Positions 55,473-64,000 of a DNA stretch of 64,000 nucleotides are shown in pieces. A program made the translations under genes and the position numbers. The notes beneath the pieces are model-generated. The model was not told the DNA's origin and searched no databases. It saw only the letters and a program-made list of their open reading frames with translations. Source of the stretch: [Phialemoniopsis] sp. UDSM-2020 (lineage: Eukaryota; Ascomycota; Sordariomycetes; Thyridiales; Thyridiaceae); NCBI GenBank assembly GCA_018873225.1, contig JAEILZ010000005.1, forward strand, positions 2,170,001-2,234,000, read 5' to 3'. Position 1 is the stretch's first letter, and each line of letters opens with the position of its first letter.

Positions 55473-56167
55473 GGCTGACTGCGCCAGAAAGGGTTTGTCA
55501 ATGATCTGGTGAGGTTTCTAGTATCATCCGCGTCGTTTGATGGCGAGCTGATGTGAGTGACAATGATGTGAAAGTGTTTGTTTTGTCTGCGATGTTGTTA
55601 AGTGTAAAGTACTTTAGTCTGAGATTATCACAACCCTGGAGGTATGCTTGCATAATGGAGGGCTTCAAAACCAGTAAATCCAGTCAGTGCTTACAGGCTG
55701 TAGATTTGGGGAGCGAACGACTTGCGCAAAAGATTGGTGGGGCCACAGCCTCTCAAGCCGCTAAGAAATGAACACTCCAGTCTGCTTAGACGTTGAGTGT
55801 ACAGCAACTTTAAGCCTGGGTAGGCTGATCACTGAAAGCAATGAGAAATAAATTGAAAGTTCCATACAATCCTTCATGCATTTGTTTGCAATTGATTAGA
55901 TGGAATATATCTGGCGAGTATCGCAACTATTAATCTATGGTCTGGAATGGTTATCAGACCATTCCAATTTGCCATTGCTGCTTGGGATACTCGGTCATCC
56001 ATCCAACTTCTGCTCCCTGAGCGAGAGTAATTTGTTGGCCTGTTTCAAGTAGTTTGATCTGTTGCTAACCCTTCATGAACCCTTCTTCGAACCAAAGGGG
56101 TTGCGGCAGATTTTGGTGTGCATCCCTAAAAATGCGGTGTTGGGTGACTCAAACTCCTGACCTAGAC
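55473..56167. other. Intergenic between MTR3 and TTI2
   Basis: Both neighbours are on the minus strand, so this holds the TTI2 promoter and MTR3 3' end. No supported frame or RNA gene. Confidence 0.45.
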
Positions 56168-57107
56168 TCAACCATCCCTTACTATGGTCTCACTCAACGA
56201 GCCAACCAGTACCCTGTTCGCGTGCCTCGAGGCCTGTATCGCTTCCTCGACTAGTTGGGTGTACTGTTGAGTGTCTGATGCTGGCATATCCCCCTTGAAC
56301 CAAAGATTCGTTACCTCGTCACGGGTTGGTAGGTAAGCGATGCAGCAGGCTGCCAGAATCTGGTCATGATCCGAGGGGACGGGATCCAGAACAATCGTGG
56401 AAGCCTCTCCTGTAGACGACTTATCAGAAACAACCGCCGCCACACCACCGGCGACCGTGTCGACGCAGTCGATTCCGGCATCCGCCAAGGCCGCTGATGC
56501 AACCGTCACGCAGCCAGCGAGCACGTTCATCATGCCCCAAATCTCCTCATCTTGGTCCTGTGGTACGGCACGGTCTTGGTCGCCCTCGAGAACCGATATG
56601 ATGATGTCCACGCCACTCTTGGGCCACCTGTCTGCGATGATGACGCCACGTAGTGCAGTCTCGAGGTGGATGGACAGATCCCGTTCAGTAGAATCCCTCA
56701 AATAACCTCGCCTTTGCTTTGTGGCAAATGGCGCGTACTTGACGTGGGTTGAAAGAATGATGTGAGGCGAGAAAGGGGTTGATCTGGGGAGGGCACGAGG
56801 TCCATGCACTGTGCAGCTGAGTTTGAGGCCTGAAGCTCCTGATGTGGACGCAGATGCCAGCTCAAGATATGCTGAACCTGAAGCCGAAGGAGTGACACCA
56901 GTCTGGAGATCTGTAGGGTGTTTCTAATGAGTAATTGCAGAGGCATATAGGGTGCGAAGGGTCTTGGCTCTTACATATCCGTCTGGTCGTGTTGGCTGGT
57001 CGAGAACGCTGTGTAGCAACAGCTTTATCCTGAGGAGAGTCGTCGGTCAAATAGACTGGGGGCAATGTTGCTCCCACAGGACCGTTGATTCGCCTCCTAT
57101 CAGCCAT
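56168..57107 (-). CDS. MTR3: Exosome ring subunit Mtr3
   Basis: Exons (minus) 57107-56975 and 56910-56168; 291 residues; intron 64 nt. The RNase PH fold shows SGSAYLELASAS, LKLSCTVHGPRALP, RDLSIHLETALRGVIIADRW, GVDIIISVLEGD, WGMMNVLAGCVTVASAALAD and DTVAGGVAAVV. It lacks an evident catalytic set, as expected for the inactive ring subunits of the eukaryotic RNA exosome, which processes and degrades RNA in nucleus and cytoplasm. The N-terminus MADRRRINGPVGATLPPV is typical of fungal Mtr3. Confidence 0.9.
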
Positions 57108-59743
57108 CTCTTATAAGGAGGTCTGTAGGCAATAGCTCGTATCTGTAGATCGATCTGCCAGGCTGTCAAATGTTGACCTGGGAACTTTCTTGGTGGGGGT
57201 AGTATTTTGAGGCGACAAGGTTGTTGTGTCCCACAAAGTTTTTCGAAATCTCAAGTGCTACTGAGGGTCAATTACTGTTCAGAAGAATTGCTGAACTAAA
57301 CGAAAAATCCGTTTGTCCTCGTGTTAATCTGCTTTGTGAAAAGGTGGTCTGCTGAATATGTCTATGAGCTGGAGCATGAGCCTCTCAGTCTCTTGAGTGA
57401 GCTTGAGGTTTTACAACACCAATCGTTTTGGTCCACAGGGCCCCACCAACTGACCTCAAAGACGCGCTAGTGCAGCAAAGCTCCACTCTCCATGTGACCC
57501 GCGTTTGCACTTTTCTCTTAAATTTCCTTTCTACCAAAACCTCAATCCCCAAAACTTCTCCTACATCAACAGCTTCTCAATTCTGCCTTTTCTTTCAAAG
57601 CTTTTGAGAATTACCGATGATGGCTTCCATTCCCTATCGATTGAGGCTCTTGACAGACTTGGAAGCTGTCTGTTACAACTCCAGGTCTCCAGGAATGTGA
57701 ATACTCGGTCATTGCTACTGTCACAGTTCTCTGAGCTGGGCCATTGAGCATGATCTCACAGGGCTAGAACCTCTCGCTCGATGGCCGTGGCCACGAGAGA
57801 GATGTGCTAGCTCCTGGCCCTTGGGTCTGGTATGTCTATCACTTCTCCTATCTTCCAAGCAGTCATCAACCCGAGCAGGGCTGTTGATGATATCATATCC
57901 ACAGTTCTCGCGATTACCTGAGCGAACGAACCAACATGCACTACCATCTGAAGCTTCCAACACATGATTTTCTTTCCAAACTCCTGGCCGAGAGACACCA
58001 TGGCTAATTAGTCACAGTATTCGGTGCAATGTAGGTGAACCGCCGAGCAGTCTACCCGTTCTAGATTGGTACGTACCAAGATCCTCTTGCTTGTCCCCGA
58101 TTGCTGTCGATGATGATACACCTTATTTCAGTTCTGCTTCTGAATCTCATGAAGACACACCCTTATACCAAAAAACCTTGTCTGATCACACGCAATCTTC
58201 ACTGCTACACTTCCGCTATCAGCTGCTTGCTTGACAATGACGCTGACATGCGAGAATAGAACAGGCTCCCGGGTGCCAACAAACCTTCTGATCCACGAGA
58301 TGGAATCGGGCCAAATACCATGCGGTAAGCTTCAATTTATTTTCTCGCTGCCTACATTACACCTTTATGATGACCACAGCTTATCCATTCAATGATACCT
58401 ACTGGCCAAGCCATTCTCCCGCACTCTAGTAGCCTTCGGGCTGCAGTGACGAGTTGTGGAGTTGGACCTCTGGTCTGTCATTTGGCTCCAGTGCGTGGGA
58501 TTTTCATGTGTCGTCTTGGCGCATGTTGATTCTGTGACGGCCGGTATAGCTGAATTAACCGGCTTGTCTGACCATGTGTTGCAACCTGCTTTAGCTTCTT
58601 TGCGTACTATCTGGCGTTCATAGCTAACTCAGTGCACAGACTCGATTTGTTTCTCCATGCTGACCACAATGGACCGTTGTCGCAATGCCATCGGCGGTAC
58701 TAACGTTTCCGAGTAGGCCGTAACCTGGCGCACTTGCGCAGTAGTACGAGGTAAGTGACGGACAACATTTCGAGCCGGCGAGATGTGCCCTGGTTTTTGT
58801 AGTTCTGCTATCTAATTAGTTACACTTGCCATTGCATCTTGCTAATATAATTCATTACATTATTTTTCTGAACCTCAAGTGCCTCCTCACTCTACCCTCG
58901 TAGGGGGAAAAACCATAGTGAGAGACAGAGTCCATTTACTACGAAAGCGAAAATACCTATCGAATACTCCCTCTGACAAAGAATGTGACGGCTCGTATTA
59001 AAACTAAAATAGTGTCCGCAAGTGGGTTGGTTGGAGGCGATAGGGGTTGTTGCTTTACGAGAGCGAGGGAAACTGTCCTGAACTTGAATCAATGGGCAGG
59101 GGGTGGTGGTGTGGCCTCAAGTTCTCCTTATCTGCACATGTAAAAGTCGAGCTACTGCCCAGCCCTGGAGAGGTGGTGATTGCCTCCTGTAGTTGGTACT
59201 TCGGCAGTGAGGCATGGAGCGTGTCAGTACCCGTCAGTCAGGTATTGACACACCATAAATTGTATGGCAATTTCCCGGAAATCGACCTTTTTCTTGCGGC
59301 GCGGAAAGTCGCGCTAGGGTCAAGCCAGGTAACGCCAAGCAAGCTGGGAAAAAAGGGAGGATCGAGAAAGCTTGGCCCATTGGCCCTGAGCAACTGAGGT
59401 ACCTGCTAGGCCATTCGGCTGCGTCTCTCACTAGAACATCAATTTCACCAAGACGCTGCTCGAGACACCTTTTTAAATTATCCCCGTACCACCAAACACG
59501 AATCCGCCTGGCCCTCCCCTATCGAAGGTCTCTCCTCCTGCCGACCGACTCTCGACTATGATTTGAACGGGCGGCTTCTTGATTTGCTACGTCGCCGTCT
59601 TCTTTTTCTCTTCTGCCTCTTGTCTTATCTTCGCATCGCACTCTGCGCAAGCTGTCAGGGGTGGCTGCCAGGAGGCCTGGAGCCAGTATTTGGGAAAGTC
59701 AAAATCGCCATCCAGCGGATTTGCTCCCACCACTGCCGTCAAT
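57108..59743. other. Largest gene-free interval of the euchromatic part
   Basis: About 2.6 kb between divergent MTR3 and ANP1. Small frames on both strands (for example 57,505-57,747 and 59,047-59,397) show no domain and several lack ATG. It probably holds a long ANP1 leader and promoter; CT-rich tracts occur just before the gene. AGGTACCT occurs at 59,397. A non-coding RNA cannot be excluded. Confidence 0.45.
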
Positions 59744-61501
59744 ATGCTGCCTTCATTCACCTCGACAGGGTCCAAGGTGACTCCCAGACACCACGTAGCA
59801 GGATATTCCAATGGATACCCAAGGTCATCCAACACCCTCGAGTTCTCCCCTCACAGGTACGTCTCCCGCCCATCCCTATACCCTGATAGACCTCGTGGGA
59901 CCTACCCTCTACCGCAACATCTCTGCTGACTCTTGGCCTTTGCGGCTACCTGAACGATAGGTATCAACCACGAGCAACGCCAGCATCCCTGCGACGGCGG
60001 CGTAAACTGCTAACTCGCCTTGCGATCATCGCCGCGATTCTACTATTTGGCTTCTTCGTCTGGCCTGGCGCCTCCTTCGTACCGCTCCTATCCCTGAGCA
60101 TATTTTCTTCAGGGGATACGATTGATCTTGAGACTGTGCGGTATTTTGACCTGTCTAATGTCCAGGGCTCCGCACGGGGATGGGAGAGGGAGGAACGCAT
60201 TCTACTTTGCGTCCCGCTGCGTGATGCAGAGGCGCATCTCGGCATGTTCTTCGCACACCTCAAGAACTTCACATATCCACACCACCTCATCGACCTCGCC
60301 TTTCTAGTCTCCGATTCGAAGGATAACACACTCAATGTCCTGCTGGACAACCTGGAGGCCATCCAGGCAGCCGAGGATGAGGCACAACCCTACGGCGAGA
60401 TCTCGATTATTGAGAAGGACTTTGGTCAAAAGGTCAACCAAGATGTCGAAAGCCGTCACGGATTCGCCGCCCAAGCCAGCCGAAGAAAGCTCATGGCACA
60501 GGCCAGAAACTGGCTACTCAGCGCCGCGCTGCGGCCATATCACTCTTGGGTCTACTGGCGCGATGTCGATGTGGAGACCGCGCCTTTCACTATTCTGGAG
60601 GATCTCATGCGCCATAACAAGGACGTGATCGTGCCGAGTATGTGTCCTGGACCTGCGTTGCTCGAGTGATCATGATTGGCTGACTTCTGTATAGACGTGT
60701 GGCGCCCACTACCCGACTGGCTCGGCGGCGAGCAGCCTTATGACTTGAACTCGTGGCAAGAATCCGAGACCGCCCTGGCACTGGCCGATACCTTGGACGA
60801 GGATGCTGTCATCGTGGAAGGTTATGCCGAGTACGCGACCTGGCGGCCCCATCTGGCTTACCTGCGCGACCCATACGGCGACCCCGACATGGAGATGGAG
60901 ATCGACGGTGTTGGAGGTGTCAGTATCTTGGCCAAGGCCCGAGTCTTCCGCTACGGTGTCCACTTCCCGGCCTTCAGTTTCGAGAAGCACGCCGAAACGG
61001 AGGGTTTCGGAAAGGTAAGGATCATTGCCTTAAGCCGTGAGGGGCATTGCCGACTAACGGATGAGCTTAGATGTCGAAGCGTATGGGCTTCTCCGTCGTC
61101 GGTCTACCTCACTATACTATTTGGCACTTGTATGAGCCCAGTGTGGATGATATCAAGCACATGGAGGTAAGTCTGCACGGTTTGAAGCCTTCCTCGCCGT
61201 GACCCGCTGACATAGTGCCCCTTAGGAAATGGAACAGGAGCGGATTGCCCGAGAGGCGGAGGAACAGGAGAAGGCTGAAAAGGCCCAAAAGTTGAAGGAG
61301 GCATTTGGCGATACCAACAGCCAGTGGGAGACCGACAAGGCCGCCATGCAAAACATCGCCCTGAACGACAAGAAGTCGAGCAGTGGCAGCGGAGTGGCCA
61401 AAGAGGCCGAGGTCAAAGACGGTGCTGGGGCTGCTGTCAAGGCCGAAGGTGCCGTCGCGGAGGCCAAGGGCGCCAAAGCTCAGAAGAAGGAGCAGTCATG
61501 A
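59744..61501 (+). CDS. ANP1: Mannan polymerase II complex subunit, Anp1 family (GT62)
   Basis: Exons 59744-59856, 59961-60637, 60695-61014, 61071-61166 and 61226-61501; 493 residues. Type II membrane topology: a short cytosolic N-terminus, a basic RRRRK, then a transmembrane helix at about residues 58-86. The luminal part contains ERILLCVPLRDAEAHLGMFF, YPHHLIDLAFLVSDSKDNT, IEKDFGQKVNQDVESRHGFA and the metal-binding DVD at about 239-241 in YWRDVDVETAPF. It then continues with NVWRPLPDWLGGEQPYDLNS. This matches Anp1 more closely than Mnn9 or Van1. It extends the alpha-1,6-mannan backbone of N-glycans in the cis-Golgi. The C-terminus is a charged Ala/Glu/Lys tail. Intron branch sites such as CGACTAACG support the model. 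Confidence 0.92.
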
Positions 61502-62609
61502 TCACGACGACCGATTCAAGTCTGGTGAACCCGGCCTTGACTGTGGTACAAACATCACATTCGCTCTCACACAAATTTCTGATCCCGGTTGGAAATATTT
61601 ACCCGCATATTCCCTATTTATTACTTTTGACAGCTATCGGACTGCAGCATAGGGGGCAGGTGGAAGGGCGGAGGGCTCCGACCACCTCCATGGCGTTTTA
61701 CGGCCATCTAACAACACTTCATTGGGAGATCAAAAAAGGGAGAAATAATACTGTACTTTAGAAGTCCGATTCGCACTACAACCGCGGCAGTGGAAGACCT
61801 GGAGGGGGCGTTTGTGGTGTTAAGGACATGAATGATACAAACATATTTGCATGACTAGCAACTACCTATCACTGTACCTAAACAAGGGCTGTCCTGAGAT
61901 GTCACCAGTCTTCATGGTGATGTCTGTGCAGGCGCATTCTATGTGCATAGTGATTTGATTTGACATTGTTGAAAAAGGCTCTATACTGCTGCGACAGTGT
62001 CAGTTCCAATCGTTCAGCTTTTCAGAAAAGTAAAATCGAGTGAATGTACTAAGTACCTACTTAGGTAGATATAGGAACACCTTGCCAGTCCAAAATCTCA
62101 CTGGTGTTTTAAGACCAACAGATCAAAATCTTGAATCTAGGTACATGTGGTTATCTTACAAAAAGGGGAGCGTGCCGTTGTTAACCCGGCCTTTGCAGGC
62201 TGACGGCGCTAGTGGGCTCCACGTTCGTCTTAGTGGACCAGGCACGTCACTTTAGAAGCATTGGAGGCTGATGAACCTTCTGTGCAGTAACTAGCTCCAA
62301 GTGTCCTGAAGACATCGATCCGTGCGAGGCCAGAGTTTCTACCTCCATTTCTTTTCCCAGGCACCTCGAATTGAACAGATCAACAACACCCGAGCAGAGT
62401 AGGCTTAACTGACCTAGCTTCAGAGATCTGTCACAGGAGGCTTCTGGATTGCCTCTTTGCCTGCTCTTGTCGAAGTGCCCCCTTCCAGTCTCCCTCATCG
62501 CTCCTCGGTTGCGATCTGCGAGAGCACAATCAAGATTCACGGAGGACTCGATATTTGCACTACACTTCAGTATTTGGTTTGCATGATTTGAAGGCGAGCT
62601 TCGAACAGG
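61502..62609. other. Intergenic between ANP1 and the Arf-GEF gene
   Basis: About 1.1 kb, with AT-rich ANP1 3' flank and the Arf-GEF promoter. No RNA gene or frame supported. Confidence 0.45.
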
Positions 62610-64000
62610 ATGAGCCGAGATGCGCCCGTTCCTCGCATCATGGAGCCTCTCTCCTCCTCTGGGCTCTCTGCCCCAGGGACACCTCTCCCCCGCCGAGCAC
62701 CACTCTCTTCGCGGATGCAGTATCGAAACCGGCCTGTGACCGTGGCCGTAGACCCGGTCTCCCTCGTCATATCCGAATGTATTGCGATTACCTCGGCCAT
62801 CCAGAAGCATGCTCGTTCGCCACACTCTTCCGTCTCAGCCATTCTCGGTGGCACGCCCAACCCAGTGCAGTTGGGTCCGCCCAGCCCAGCCCTGAATAGT
62901 CGGCGGAAGAGCGGTAGTACAACGAATCTGGCGGCCGACTCTTCAAGCGACTTTGGGCCAACGAACAGATGGGGCTTGCGGGGCAAGAAGGGAAAGAGCA
63001 TGGTCGACAATCCGCTGATCTCAGGCTTCGGCCGACTGCGACACGAATTGACGGGTATCAAAGGTGAGGTCCACACAGAGGGCGCGAGTTCGCACTCGTT
63101 CCCAGACGAGAACGGTCGCTAACTGGCATAGATATCCATAAATTCGATTCTCTGATGCTCCTATACCCCTTCCTTCAGATCATCCAGTCCAAGGGCGTCA
63201 CTGCGCCGATCACGGTACTCGCGCTTCGAGCGATAAGGAAGTTCCTCGCCTATGGCTTTCTCAGCCCCGAATCCCCTCGCTTCGCCTTGGCCATGCAATC
63301 TCTTGCCCAGGCTATTACCCATTGTCAGTTCGATATTAGCGACTCTACACAGGAAGAGGTGGTTCTGTTGATGATCTTGCACCTGATGGAGGATATGCTA
63401 TCGGGACCCGGAGGAGATATACTGAGTGACGAGAGTGTCTGTGATATGATGGGCCGGGGTCTCACGATATGCTCGCGGCCGAGGTTCACAGAGGTGCTGC
63501 GAAGGACGGCTGAAGCATCTATGGTCCGCATGTGCCAGATCATTTTCGAGGATCTGAAGCATCTTGAGGAGGAAGCCGGCGACGACCCCGAGGCGTTGGA
63601 CAAAAAGACAAACGGAGACATGGATAATGTGACGATGGATCCTGCTGCAAATGGCACCGACGTGCCTGCAACACCGGAGCCCCCAACACCTCAGGAGACC
63701 CCGCGGCCATCGACGAGTGGAGAAGCTACGAATAGTAGCGACGGGTCTTCGTCCAACGAAGCCGAGAACGCCCAAGACTCGGCCCCAGCCCCGGTTCAGG
63801 CTCCGGCCTCGGCCTCGCCCGGCAGGGCCTCTACTGAGACTGGTGAGGAGGGGGCCAGCAGACAGAGCACCAGCACCAGCACAGACAGCTCTGACTCCAT
63901 CGATCTCAAACCCTATTCGCTGCCATCGGTGCGAGAGCTCTTCCGCGTCCTGGTCAACTTCTTGGACCCTAACGAGCGGAAATATCCCGACACTATGAGA
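62610..64000 (+). CDS. Arf guanine nucleotide exchange factor, GEA/GBF1 type (5' part)
   Basis: Exons 62610-63063 and 63132 to the window end; 440 residues visible, 3' incomplete. The N-terminal DCB region reads VAVDPVSLVISECIAITSAI, HSSVSAILGG, NPLISGFGRLRHELTGIK and, after a 68-nt intron, DIHKFDSLMLLYPFLQIIQS. These are typical of Gea1/Gea2/GBF1. The window ends in the HUS approach (LPSVRELFRVLVNFLDPNER), before the Sec7 catalytic domain. The protein activates Arf1 on early Golgi membranes for COPI coat formation. A Pro/Ala/Ser/Thr-rich linker of about 95 residues (roughly 325-420) separates the two parts. Confidence 0.88.

Overview
The window is nuclear DNA of a filamentous ascomycete, most likely a Sordariomycete. 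The reasons are short GT-AG introns (about 47-210 nt) with TACTAAC/CTAAC-like branch sites, dense genes on both strands, fungal-specific proteins (Anp1-type mannan polymerase subunit, Trs85, fungal F-ATPase subunit f), and an AT-rich block carrying RIP-like (CpA to TpA) mutation. I cannot name the genus.

Region 1 (1 to about 15,900) has no intact gene. It is a degenerate, TA-rich block with fragments of old coding sequence on both strands. Its main feature is strand polarity: CpA is nearly gone from the + strand while TpG is kept. In 6601-6960 I hand-counted about 3 CpA against 28 TpG. C-to-T change has therefore hit one strand only. It turned Gln/Arg codons of + strand relics into stops but left CAA/CAG codons in - strand relics intact. 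The block ends within about 100 bp of a tRNA-Gln gene with an 11-nt intron (15,998-16,079).

Region 2 (16 kb to the end) is ordinary gene-dense euchromatin with 19 protein genes. I rebuilt their exons by hand from splice signals, reading phase and family similarity. In order: PLP aminotransferase (+), RGG-rich protein (-), F-ATPase subunit f (-), complex I NDUFS4-type subunit (+), GID8-like LisH-CTLH protein (-), uridine kinase (+), GH125 exo-mannosidase (-), DNA polymerase delta third subunit (-), RAD18 (+), CHMP7-like SNF7 protein (-), FSH1-like serine hydrolase (+), modular polysaccharide deacetylase (+), glycine-rich C-terminal-domain protein (-), TRS85 (+), FIG4-like SAC phosphatase (+), TTI2 (-), MTR3 (-), ANP1-type mannosyltransferase (+) and the 5' part of a GEA/GBF1-type Arf-GEF (+).

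Two divergent gene pairs share short promoters and a theme: ATP synthase subunit f with complex I NDUFS4 (357 bp apart, two CCAAT boxes), and the PCNA-binding polymerase delta subunit with RAD18, the PCNA ubiquitin ligase (353 bp apart). Membrane traffic is well represented (TRS85, FIG4, CHMP7, GEA), as are mannan and cell-wall functions (GH125, ANP1, the deacetylase). Several genes have very small coding exons (15 nt in ATP17 and GH125, 10 nt in TTI2, a start codon alone in GID8). I saw no secondary-metabolite cluster, CRISPR array or intact transposon.
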